This document shows, piece by piece, positions 25,741 to 33,946 of a DNA stretch of 64,000 nt. The stretch covers positions 1,902,001 to 1,966,000 of the forward strand of contig NZ_CP119082.1 in assembly GCF_029027965.1 (NCBI RefSeq). The letters run 5' to 3'. The notes below the pieces were generated by a model, which worked only from the letters and a program-made list of their open reading frames with translations, made no database searches and was not told the DNA's origin. The stretch comes from Paracoccus sp. S3-43. GTDB lineage: Bacteria > Pseudomonadota > Alphaproteobacteria > Rhodobacterales > Rhodobacteraceae. Positions within the stretch are counted from its first letter, which is position 1. The number at the start of each line of letters is the position of its first letter. The position numbers and the translations under genes were made by a program.

Positions 25741-25834
25741 CTCTGTTCTCCTCGTTCTTGGAGACCAGCAGACTTCAGATCGTAGCTTCCGTCACTGTCC
25801 GATTTTCGGGGGGTAGCTCACTATTGGTCTGTCT

Positions 25835-27601
25835 TCAATCTTCGATCAGATCGTACTCTTCGAGCAATTTCGCGATCTCGGTGCCTTCGAGCTTCTTCAT
25901 CAGCAGCTTGCGCAGGAAGGCGGGCCCGGGAACGTCGATGCCCTTGCCATCCCTGAGCGGCGTGATGGCGGCGAGCAGGGTGCGGATGTCGTAGGTCGAG
26001 TTGAACACCTCCGGCACGCCGCGCTCGACATCCATCAGCGTGTAGACGGCCTCCATCGGCGTGCGCACCGAATATTCGGTAGTGAAGATGCAATCGCGCT
26101 GCTTGGATTCGGCGAACTGGCCGATGAAGGCGAAGTTGACGGCACCGTCCGGCACCACGTCCGGCCGGTCGCCGGCCTGCCGCGGCATGAAGAAGGCGGT
26201 GATGTATGGCATCATGGTAGGAACGGTGCTGGCGCCCTTGGCGGCCAGTTCCGGGATCTCCTCGACCGGCACGCCAAGGTGATAGAGCCACTCCTGCGTG
26301 ATTTCCTCGCCGGTGCACTCCTGCATCGGCTTCTTCACATAGTCACCAGGCTTGTCCACGAAGAGGGCGTAGAACCAGGCGATCATCTGGTCCTTGGGCT
26401 GTTTCTTGAAATGGGGCTGGCGATGCACCGTCCAACTCAACAACCATGCGGAATCCTTCACCGTGACAATGCCGGCGGAGACGATCTTGCCAGTGAACGG
26501 GTTACGCTTGGTGATCTTTTCGACATACTCCGCAATGCGGGGATCGGTGGCCGTGATCGACGCCGACGCCCATTTGGTCTCCGGGATATGCGCGCCGAAC
26601 ACGTCGGGACGCCCGAAGGCCGGGTCCTTGGCTGCGATGCGCCGCCACAGATCCCAGGCGGGCGCCGGCCCGTCCTTCAGCTTTGCCGGCGTGTGATGGT
26701 CGCCATTGTCGGAATTCTCGGTGAGCGAGCCGATGGTGATGAAGACGAGATCGTCCGCGCCGAGATCGACGCCGCCTTCCGCGCCCTTCTCGATCCAATG
26801 GATGCGGGTCGCCTGCTTGCGGCCCTCCTGGATATCGAAATCGACATCCGTCACCTCGACGCCGTAGCGGAACTTGACGCCGTGATCGGTCAGCCACTTC
26901 ACCAGCGGCAGAACCATCGATTCATACTGGTTGTAGCGGTTGAACTTGAGCGAGGAGAAATCCGCCAGATGGGCAATGTGATGGATGAAGCGGTGGATGT
27001 AGAGCTTCATCTCCAGCGCCGAATGCCATTCCTCGAAGGCGAACATGGTGCGCCAGTAGAGCCAGAAATTGCTCTTCAGGAAATCGTCGCTGAAGACCTC
27101 GTTGATCCGCTTGTTCTCCATCTCCTCGCGGGACGCCAGGAAGACCGAGATCAGGTCCTTCTGCGCCCGGTCATTCAGCGTCAGAAGATGCTTGTCCGGC
27201 ACATCCTGGCCTTGGTTCTGGGTCGTGCGCTGAAGTGAGAAATTCGGATCGTCCTTGTTGAGCCGATAAAACTCGTCGAGGACACTGGCATCCTCGATTT
27301 CCAACGACGGGATCGAGCGGTATAGATCCCACAGGCACTCGAAATGCTCTTCCATCTCGCGGCCGCCGCGAATGACAAAGCCCTTGTCAGGCACGTCGAG
27401 GCCGTCGAGCGCGCCGCCCGGAATGTCCAGTTCTTCGAGGATTGTGATGCGATCGCCTGCCACGCCGCCGTCGCGGATCAAGAACGCCGCACCGGCCAGC
27501 CCGGCCAGTCCCGAGCCGACGAACCAGGCGGTTTTCCTGTCGGCACTCTCGGGCTTGCGGGGGCGGACGAAGGCTTCATAGTTTCCGCTGCTATAGTGCA
27601 T
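25835..27601 (-). CDS. ohyA: Oleate hydratase (10-hydroxystearate forming)
   Basis: A 588-residue FAD-dependent fatty acid hydratase of the MCRA (myosin-cross-reactive antigen) family, adding water to the cis-9 double bond of oleate and related unsaturated fatty acids. The FAD-binding site is WFVGSGLAGLAGAAFLIRDG near residue 20, followed by GGREMEEHFECLWDLYRSIP, a strongly conserved block. I used the ATG at 27601 with GAGGAG upstream. It is third in a tetR/hydroxyacyl-CoA dehydrogenase/ohyA operon, implying fatty-acid-responsive control. Full length, with no inactivating change seen. Confidence 0.93.
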   Translation of the reverse strand: MHYSSGNYEAFVRPRKPESADRKTAWFVGSGLAGLAGAAFLIRDGGVAGDRITILEELDIPGGALDGLDVPDKGFVIRGGREMEEHFECLWDLYRSIPSLEIEDASVLDEFYRLNKDDPNFSLQRTTQNQGQDVPDKHLLTLNDRAQKDLISVFLASREEMENKRINEVFSDDFLKSNFWLYWRTMFAFEEWHSALEMKLYIHRFIHHIAHLADFSSLKFNRYNQYESMVLPLVKWLTDHGVKFRYGVEVTDVDFDIQEGRKQATRIHWIEKGAEGGVDLGADDLVFITIGSLTENSDNGDHHTPAKLKDGPAPAWDLWRRIAAKDPAFGRPDVFGAHIPETKWASASITATDPRIAEYVEKITKRNPFTGKIVSAGIVTVKDSAWLLSWTVHRQPHFKKQPKDQMIAWFYALFVDKPGDYVKKPMQECTGEEITQEWLYHLGVPVEEIPELAAKGASTVPTMMPYITAFFMPRQAGDRPDVVPDGAVNFAFIGQFAESKQRDCIFTTEYSVRTPMEAVYTLMDVERGVPEVFNSTYDIRTLLAAITPLRDGKGIDVPGPAFLRKLLMKKLEGTEIAKLLEEYDLIED

Positions 27602-27630
27602 GGCGAACTCCTCTTGTTCTTGTGGTCGGA

Positions 27631-28493
27631 TCAATTAGCGGGCTTGTAGCTGTAGAAACCCTCGCCTGAGGCGATGCCCAGCTTGCCCTTGTCGATGTAG
27701 TTTTCCTTAAGCCAGGCGGCGAGCGCCTGCGCGTGTTCATCGCCATGGGAGAGGATGTTGTAGGGCGTGGCGAGCCCGATGATGTCGTAGATCTGAAATG
27801 GTCCCATCGGCGCACCCGTCGCGATCCGCCACACCTTGTCGACGTCATGCGGATCGGCGTAGCCGCCGCGGCAAGATCTGCGGCAGCGATCAGCAACGGC
27901 ACCAGCAGGGAGTTGAGGACATAGCCCGCCTTCTCCTTCCGGACCGGGATCGGAACCATGCCGATGGCGGAGGCGAACACCATCACGGTATCGAACACGG
28001 CCGGATCAGTGTCGCCCGTCCCCATCACCTCTGCGGTATTGAGCTTCCAGATGCTGTTGGCGAAATGCAACGCCAGGAACCGGTCCGGTCGGCCGGTAAA
28101 GGCTTTCAGATCGCTCGGGAGCAGGGTCGAGCTATTGGTGGCGAAGATCGTCTTCTCTGGCGCAAGCTCGGCCAATTTCTCGTAAAGCGCTTGCTTGATC
28201 GACAAAACCTCCGGCACCGCCTCGATCACCAGATCGGCATCCGCGACGGCGGCGCAGAGATCGGAGGACCGGGTGATGCGCTTCAGGACACCGCTCGCCT
28301 TGCCGCCGGCCGCGCCCGGTACCTCCTTGCCATAGGTCTCCACGAGAGAGGTGAAGCGCAAACCGGCCTGGGCGAGTGCTTCCTCGCTGATGTCGTAGGC
28401 GACGACATCGAAGCCGCTATAGGCTGTCTGGAACACGATCTGGCTGCCTAGCACGCCGGTTCCAAGCACAACTACTTTCTTTATATCGGTCAC
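27631..28493 (-). pseudogene. 3-hydroxyacyl-CoA dehydrogenase, frameshifted
   Basis: The N-terminal Rossmann domain is intact (VVVLGTGVLGSQIVFQTAYS, then IEAVPEVLSIKQAL and TIFATNSSTLLPSDLKAFTG). The C-terminal dimerisation domain continues in another frame from about 27860 (VWRIATGAPMGPFQIYDIIG, then LGIASGEGFYSYKPAN). A single-base loss in the run encoding DLAAA explains the shift. The GTG start at 28493 overlaps the tetR stop and has AGGAG upstream. The product would catalyse NAD-dependent 3-hydroxyacyl-CoA oxidation. It is either a real pseudogene or a sequencing error. Confidence 0.82.
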
Positions 28494-29221
28494 TCGTTCT
28501 CCTTCCGCTCGGCATCGTGACAAAGAAACGGGGCTGCCAATTCATGCGGCGCGCGGGCCGGCTTGGCCGACACATCGGCGCCCTGACGCACTCCCACTGG
28601 TGAAGACGCTCGGTCTTTATGGGGGGCATCGAGCCCTGCCATCGCGCGGAAAAAGCCGACCAGCATCGCGTCGCGAGAGATAGCGCCCCTGATATCGCCC
28701 TGGACGGCCAGGCCCATCCAGAGGGCATAGAGGCCGATGCCGGTTTGCTCCGCAGGCAGAGCGGGCCGCAGTGCAAAGCGTTGCGTCAAATCGGTCACGA
28801 GTTGGCCGAACATCTGATAGCAGGCCGCCTTGCCAACGCGATGTCGTTCCGCGAAAGCCGGATCGCGCCGTGCGTGAAGTTGCAACTCAATCGAGAGCAG
28901 CGACCAATGTGATTCGCCGGCAAGCTTTGCGAGCCGGGTGGCGAGTAACTGGAGCGTGGCTTCACAGTCATCGCGATCGCATTGCGCGACGAGACCCCGA
29001 AGCAGCGTTACCTCATCCTGGATATGGCTCTGTAGAATCTCAACCAGTAGATCATCCTTGCTGGCGAAATTCGAGTAAAAAGCCCCCTGCGAGTGGCCTG
29101 CGGCGGCGCAGATGTTGCGGATCGACATCGCGGCAACGCCCTCTTCGACAATCGACGTATGCGCTGCGGCGATCAGCCGATCACGCGTCTGGCGCTGCGT
29201 ATCCTTTCGCCTTTGTGACAT
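28490..29221 (-). CDS. TetR-family regulator of the fatty-acid operon
   Basis: A 243-residue TetR repressor. The DNA-binding helix-turn-helix is IRNICAAAGHSQGAFYSNFA (about residues 38-57). The C-terminal domain is of the BetI/AcrR C type, ligand unknown but plausibly an acyl-CoA or fatty acid given the downstream genes. It is first in the operon, and its stop overlaps the dehydrogenase start (GTGA). An 8-bp palindrome CCTATAGG at 29244-29251, 23 bases upstream of the start, could be part of its operator. I used the ATG at 29221. Confidence 0.87.
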   Translation of the reverse strand: MSQRRKDTQRQTRDRLIAAAHTSIVEEGVAAMSIRNICAAAGHSQGAFYSNFASKDDLLVEILQSHIQDEVTLLRGLVAQCDRDDCEATLQLLATRLAKLAGESHWSLLSIELQLHARRDPAFAERHRVGKAACYQMFGQLVTDLTQRFALRPALPAEQTGIGLYALWMGLAVQGDIRGAISRDAMLVGFFRAMAGLDAPHKDRASSPVGVRQGADVSAKPARAPHELAAPFLCHDAERKENE

Positions 29222-29330
29222 AGTCCGATCCTCGGGATAGCCACCTATAGGGGGCAATGCACAAATCAGAGATCACATGATATCCGAAATCCAGCAACAA
29301 ATCGAACGGAAAGATGTATTCAGCCCTTTA

Positions 29331-30181
29331 GGTCATGTTGACAAATGGCGGAGCCAGATGCGGATCGAGGTGATGTCGATGAAGCCCAGGAAGCTCTCTG
29401 CGGTTTTGTCGTAGCGGGTGGCGACGCGGCGGGCATTCTTGAGCTTGTTGAAGCAGCGCTCGACGAGGTTGCGCAGCCGGTAAAGGGTTCGGTCCACGGC
29501 CACGCGCAGCTTGCGGGACTTTCGCATCGGGATCACCGGCACGACGTTGCGCGCCTCCATGGTTTCTCGAACCCTGTCAGAGTCATAGCCGCGATCCGCC
29601 AGCAGGACGGAGGGCTCTGGCAGGTTGTCGTCCATGATGAGGTCAAAGCCCAGATAGTCCGATGTCTGGCCCGGCGTGATGTCCGACCTCATGGGCAGGC
29701 CTGCGCCATTGACGCGGAGGTGGATCTTTGTCGTGAAGCCACCTCGCGAACGGCCAAAACCCTGTCGCGGAGTCCCCCTTTAGCGCCCGCTGCCTGATGA
29801 TGGGCGCGGACCACGGTGCTGTCGATCATCTGCAAGGCCGCTGGAACCACCCCGCTCTCGTTCAGGGCCTCCAGTATCCCTTCCCACAGCCCGGCCAGGG
29901 TCCAGCGCCGGAACTGGCGGTAGACCGACGACCACTTGCCGAACTCTTCCGGCAGGTCACGCCACGGCGAACCTGTGCGGGCTATCCAGAAAATCCCATC
30001 CAGAACAAGACGATGGTTCATGGGTTTGCGCCCGTTCGGTGCGCGGACGGCCAGAATGAAGCGTTCGTGAAACGCCCATTCCTCGTCAGACATCAGGTCT
30101 CGTGCCAAGCTGGTCTCCATCGCAGATACCAGCTTGAATCACGTTCAGCACGTCCTGTGAATCCCTTTTGTCAACACGGCC
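29331..30181 (-). mobile_element. IS5-family (IS427-group) element, copy B
   Basis: An 851-bp element with ends GGTCATGTTGACAAATGG and (reversed) GGCCGTGTTGACAAAAGG, flanked by TA dinucleotides in TTA...TAA. It has the same length as copy A at 12382 but clearly diverged protein sequence (for example ITPGQTSDYLGFDLIMDD versus ITARQTSDYLGFDLVMAD), so it arrived independently. It lies inverted relative to copy A and immediately beyond the 3' end of the recombinase operon. Confidence 0.88.
29333..30120 (-). CDS. IS5-family transposase, two overlapping frames
   Basis: Phase one (30120 down to 29689, 143 aa) starts METSLARDLMSDEEWAF and carries MIDSTVVRAHHQAAGAKGG. Phase two (to 29333) carries LLADRGYDSDRVRETMEARN and RRVATRYDKTAESFLGFI. 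A -1 frameshift in an A/G run near 29785 would join them. Both halves are open and motif-complete. Confidence 0.87.
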
Positions 30182-30192
30182 TAAGCCGCTAG

Positions 30193-30576
30193 CTAGCCGA
30201 AATTATCATGCTGGTCGGACCAGATCACCGGAACTCCCTGCATAAGCCGTGCCAGCGTCACCTCCGGCCCTTGGGTCCCGTCCAGGATCGCCTCGACGAT
30301 GTCGGGCGCGAGCAGGGTCAGGCGCAGGACGCGGGTCATGTATGAGGGCGCGATGCCCTCCCGTTCTGCCACCTCCGAGATCGTGGCGAACTCGCCCGAC
30401 TCCAGTATGCCCTTCCAGCGGAATGCGCGGGCCAGCGCCTTGACCAGCGCGTTGTCCGTCCGGCGCGGCTGCGTGGCACCCTCGGGCATCTGCATCTCCT
30501 TTCGCCCGCCGCGCTTGACGACGCGGAATGGGACATGCAGCGTCACCGTGTCGGGGATCGTCGCTCCGCGGTTCAT
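30193..30576 (-). CDS. Recombinase-associated helix-turn-helix protein
   Basis: A 127-residue basic protein that is a regular companion of large serine recombinases in alphaproteobacterial prophages. The C-terminal half has a helix-turn-helix (FATISEVAEREGIAPSYMTR) followed by VLRLTLLAPDIVEAILDG. The N-terminal half has TVTLHVPFRVVKRGGRKEM. It overlaps the recombinase stop by four bases. It may be a recombination directionality factor or a regulator; neither is proven. Its stop lies 11 bases from IS copy B. Confidence 0.75.
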   Translation of the reverse strand: MNRGATIPDTVTLHVPFRVVKRGGRKEMQMPEGATQPRRTDNALVKALARAFRWKGILESGEFATISEVAEREGIAPSYMTRVLRLTLLAPDIVEAILDGTQGPEVTLARLMQGVPVIWSDQHDNFG

Positions 30577-31895
30577 GCGGCCGCCTCGATGCCGCCAGCC
30601 AGCATCTCGCGCGCGAGGCCGCTGAGGCCGTCCATCCGGAGCCGGAAGTTGAGCCCGTTCGTGCCGATATCGACGCGCTCGACCAGCAGCGCCACGATGC
30701 GCGCCTGCTCGGCGGGGAACAGTTCGTCCCACAGAGGATCGAGCTGGGTCAGCGCCTCGCGGGCGTCGGCCTCGGTGATGTTGGCGTCGGCGCGTGCTGC
30801 CTTCCACGTGCCCGCGATGATCTCGGGCTGCCGGAACACGGCGCGGAGCTGGTCGATTGCGGCCGCCTCGATCTCGCCCGCAGGTACGCGGCCGATGGGA
30901 CACGACCCCGCCCCGTGCTTCAGCACGGTCTGGCTGACATAATAGCGGTAAAGCCGCCCGCCCTTCCGCGTGTGGGTCGGCGAGAAGGCGGCGCCGTCGG
31001 GCCCGAACAGCAGCCCTTTGAGCAGCGCGGGCGTGTCGGCGCGGGTGCGCGCGGCGCGCTTACGGGGGCTCTCCTGCAGGATGGCGTGCACGCGGACCCA
31101 GGTCTCACGGTCGATGATGGCGTCATGCTCGCCGGGGTAGCTTTCGCCCTTGTGGACCGCCTCGCCGAGATAGGCGCGGTTCGAAAGCATCCGGTAGAGG
31201 TACTTCTTGCCGATCCGGTTGCCGCGCGAGGTACGGATGCCGCGCGCGCCGACCTCCCGCGCCAGTTCCGTGCAGGACCCGATCTCGAGGAAGCGGGCGA
31301 AGATCCAGCGCACGTGCTCGGCGGCTTCGTCATCAACCACCAGCTTCCGGTTTTCCACCCGGTAGCCAAAGGGCGGCACCCCACCCATCCACATGCCCTT
31401 CCTCCGACTGGCGGCGACCTTGTCGCGGATGCGCTCGGCCGTCACCTCGCGCTCGAACTGGGCGAAGGAAAGCAGGATGTTCAGCGTCAGCCGCCCCATG
31501 GACGTGGTCGTGTTGAACGACTGCGTGACGGAGACGAAGGTCACACCGTTTCGGTCGAACACCTCGACCAGCTTGGCGAAGTCGGCCAGCGAGCGGCTGA
31601 GGCGGTCGATCTTGTAGACCACCACCACGTCGACCAGCCCGTCCTCGATGTCTTCGACCAGCCGCTGAAGACCGGGCCGTTCCAGCGTGCCGCCGGAGAT
31701 GCCGCCGTCGTCATATTGATCGCGGACCAGCACCCAGCCTTCCGACCGCTGGCTGGCGATGTAGGCCTCGCAGGCCTCGCGCTGAGCGTGGAGGCTGTTG
31801 AACTCCTGCTCCAGCCCTTCCTCGGAGGATTTCCGGGTGTAGACCGCGCAGCGCAGCTTGCGGACGAGATTCGTTTTTTCGGGCGGCTTCATCAT
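30573..31895 (-). CDS. Large serine recombinase (phage integrase)
   Basis: A 440-residue site-specific recombinase. The resolvase domain shows RCAVYTRKSSEEGLEQEFNS with the nucleophilic Ser, then VVVYKIDRLSRSLADFAKLV. The Recombinase domain (about 190-290) has PPFGYRVENRKLVVDDEAA and RMLSNRAYLGEAVHKGE. The zinc-ribbon region is only partly recognisable (LKGLLFGPDGAAFSPTHTRK lacks the usual Cys pair, one Cys remains at GAGSCPIG). Start at the ATGATG overlapping the DUF2924 stop. It presumably integrates the prophage. Confidence 0.9.
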   Translation of the reverse strand: MMKPPEKTNLVRKLRCAVYTRKSSEEGLEQEFNSLHAQREACEAYIASQRSEGWVLVRDQYDDGGISGGTLERPGLQRLVEDIEDGLVDVVVVYKIDRLSRSLADFAKLVEVFDRNGVTFVSVTQSFNTTTSMGRLTLNILLSFAQFEREVTAERIRDKVAASRRKGMWMGGVPPFGYRVENRKLVVDDEAAEHVRWIFARFLEIGSCTELAREVGARGIRTSRGNRIGKKYLYRMLSNRAYLGEAVHKGESYPGEHDAIIDRETWVRVHAILQESPRKRAARTRADTPALLKGLLFGPDGAAFSPTHTRKGGRLYRYYVSQTVLKHGAGSCPIGRVPAGEIEAAAIDQLRAVFRQPEIIAGTWKAARADANITEADAREALTQLDPLWDELFPAEQARIVALLVERVDIGTNGLNFRLRMDGLSGLAREMLAGGIEAAA

Positions 31896-32347
31896 CTCCG
31901 CCCGCTGTGGTTCTTGAGCCCGAAGAACACCCAGCCGTTCCAGCGCGTGCCGGTGATGGCCCGCGCGATGGCGGACAACGACTTGTACGGCCGACCCTGC
32001 CACTCGAAGCCATCGGCGGTGACGGTGACGATGTATTCGACGCCCTGCCATTCGCGCAGCAGCCGCGTGCCGGTGATGGGGCGATCGCGGTCAAGGCGAA
32101 TTCCGCGCTTCTTCTTGTCACCGCCGTCCAGTTCTTCGCCCAGCCGTTCCAGCCGCCGGATGGTCTCCGGTTTCAGCCCGCCATAGGCGAGTTCCTGGAT
32201 GCGGTAAGCCAGGCGGGATTCGAGGTAGCGCCGGTTGAAGGGCGGCGGTTCGCTGTCGAACAACTCGCGCCACTGCTTTTTCAGGTCGGGCGTCGTCGTG
32301 GTCTTCAGCGCCGCCAAGCGCGCGGGGATGGGGTCATGAGTCGTCAT
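31892..32347 (-). CDS. DUF2924 protein
   Basis: A 151-residue protein of the DUF2924 family, nearly always encoded directly before large serine recombinases in alphaproteobacterial phages. It has LKKQWRELFDSEPPPFNRRY and LESRLAYRIQELAYGGL, then a C-terminal TRLLREWQGVEYIVTVTADG and YKSLSAIARAITGTRWNGWV. The last block resembles the DUF2924 C-terminal domain thought to bind DNA. Function unproven; probably an accessory in integration or excision. Overlaps both neighbours by four bases. Confidence 0.88.
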   Translation of the reverse strand: MTTHDPIPARLAALKTTTTPDLKKQWRELFDSEPPPFNRRYLESRLAYRIQELAYGGLKPETIRRLERLGEELDGGDKKKRGIRLDRDRPITGTRLLREWQGVEYIVTVTADGFEWQGRPYKSLSAIARAITGTRWNGWVFFGLKNHSGRR

Positions 32348-32547
32348 GCGGTCTCCGTAGGGTTCTGGGTTGCATGACGGCATCGGTCAGCCGGATAGTG
32401 TAGGCAAATTTCTCCAGCATCGTCAGAAGGTTCGCTCCGCGCTCGCTGCATCAGCCGCACCAGCCCGAGGGCGAGCAGACCGCACAACTCGGTGCGACGC
32501 TCGGCGGCGGTCATCTGGTCGGGCGGCAGTGGATTGGGGCGTTTCAT
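32344..32547 (-). CDS. Small first gene of the recombinase operon
   Basis: A 67-residue protein starting MKRPNPLPPDQMTAAERRTE, then LCGLLALGLVRLMQRARSE. The block TAAERRxELCxLLALGLxRL is a recurrent pattern in small proteins preceding DUF2924 and recombinase genes. It overlaps DUF2924 by four bases (ATGA), so it belongs to the operon. No function is known to me. Confidence 0.75.
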   Translation of the reverse strand: MKRPNPLPPDQMTAAERRTELCGLLALGLVRLMQRARSEPSDDAGEICLHYPADRCRHATQNPTETA

Positions 32548-32707
32548 GCGAGCAAGTCCGTGTTGGCTTGCCCTGCCTCTACTCAGCCGATCCGAAAAAC
32601 GTCCCGCAGGGAAAAATGGCGGTAACACAAAAGGCCGGACTCGACTCATGGTTGATCCGTCAGGTAGAACATAATCAGAACAGGCCGGCCGTTTGCGAGG
32701 TATTCCC

Positions 32708-33946
32708 GTGGGTTCCGATCTCAAGAAATTTGTTAATCCGAAGTTTCTCAAAACCATTGATCCGGCCCTGATGCGGACTTTGTTCGTTCGGCACTTCGGC
32801 GAGGATGAACTGCCTGTGTCATTCGAGGGAGAGGCCTCAACCATTCGGGCGGCTCTGGCGGCGCATTTCGAAGGAACCGTTGCAGGCTGGAACGCCGGAA
32901 TGGTCGCCGATTTGCATCGCGTTGCCGAGCTTGGAACCAGCGAGGACATGCAGCTTATTCTGAACGAAGCCCGTCGTCGTGGCGTGGTTCTCTATCCCGA
33001 GCCCGACCCTGACGACGCCGAGGCAGCGCCCATGCGCCATGATCCCAAACACGTCGCGCTTCACACCTACCTGCTGCATCACCGCGTTTTCGAGGCTGCA
33101 GCCGACTTTCATGCGCTGCGTGCGCCGACATCGCCTGCAGAGTTCCGCGGGCCAGAGCGGGACGTGGGTGCGGACCTGACCGAAGAAATGACCGAGGCTT
33201 TCAAGGCAGCGGTAATCAATCTGTTTTCGCAGGACCTGCAGGGTCAATATTGCCGCCTTGGGCCCTATGAGGAAGACGGGGAAATCAACCTGGTGATCAG
33301 CCACGGCGCGCAAGTCACCACAACGCCGGTGGTCACCGGGGATCGCGAAGAGATCATCACCCTTCGTGCGGTCAAATATGCGGTGCTGCGGTACTCCCCG
33401 GTGGAAGGGCGCCTGTTCGTGGGCGGCGTCGTCAAGGCGCAGCAAGGCGAGATCGCCGAGCTTTTCGCCCGGCATATCCTGAGGCGGCCGGGGTTCTTCT
33501 CGGGGCGGGACGCCCGCGATCTTTATACGCTCGATCCGATCAGCGATGCCGGGCCCGATTTTGCGTTCCAGCATCGCTATGACGAGACCATCAAGGAGGT
33601 TCGGATCGTTGCCGCCGCCGCTGACCTCTTCGAGCGGGATGAAGAGGATCAGCGCTGGCGTCATGTGCGCAGCTGGGAATCGAAGGACGCGTCCGGCGGC
33701 GCGCTGACCCATTTCCGGGGCAGCGAGGTGCGGTTCGGCCGGGGCTGGCGGTTGGGCGAGATCACCTTCCGGGTCGCCTTCGAAACCGGCGCAAAGCGGC
33801 CGGCACAGGTCACGGTGCGGCTGAAGCCGCCGGGGACACTCGCCTTCCGCCGGACGCGGTTCGAAAAGGCGATCCACACGCTGGTTCAGCGCAATGGGCT
33901 CGAGAAGGACCGCGATGCTGACATGGTTGTGGAAGCGGCTGAGTGA
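32708..33946 (+). CDS. Uncharacterised protein, first gene of a two-gene unit
   Basis: A 412-residue soluble protein without a family I can name. I chose GTG at 32708 (GAGG seven bases upstream). The N-terminal helical part includes KFLKTIDPALMRTLFVRHFG and an acidic linker (YPEPDPDDAEAAPMRHDP). The middle and C-terminal parts are beta-rich (VEGRLFVGGVVKAQQGEIAE, then WRLGEITFRVAFETGAKRP). No transmembrane helix or catalytic motif is evident. It overlaps the downstream gene by 32 bases, so the two probably act together. Divergent from the recombinase operon. Confidence 0.7.
   Translation: MGSDLKKFVNPKFLKTIDPALMRTLFVRHFGEDELPVSFEGEASTIRAALAAHFEGTVAGWNAGMVADLHRVAELGTSEDMQLILNEARRRGVVLYPEPDPDDAEAAPMRHDPKHVALHTYLLHHRVFEAAADFHALRAPTSPAEFRGPERDVGADLTEEMTEAFKAAVINLFSQDLQGQYCRLGPYEEDGEINLVISHGAQVTTTPVVTGDREEIITLRAVKYAVLRYSPVEGRLFVGGVVKAQQGEIAELFARHILRRPGFFSGRDARDLYTLDPISDAGPDFAFQHRYDETIKEVRIVAAAADLFERDEEDQRWRHVRSWESKDASGGALTHFRGSEVRFGRGWRLGEITFRVAFETGAKRPAQVTVRLKPPGTLAFRRTRFEKAIHTLVQRNGLEKDRDADMVVEAAE

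Larger units (their letters stand above)
24551..25820 (-). mobile_element. IS3-family (IS407-like) element, copy 1
   Basis: A 1270-bp element with ends TGAGCTACTCCCCGATC and TGAGCTACCCCCCGAAAATC. Transposase translations are the same as those of the copy at 50540-51809, which is in the opposite orientation. Flanking tetramers differ (GGGC on the left, CTAT on the right), so no target duplication remains. Adjacent DNA was therefore deleted or rearranged after insertion. The right end lies 14 bp from the oleate hydratase stop. Confidence 0.9.
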
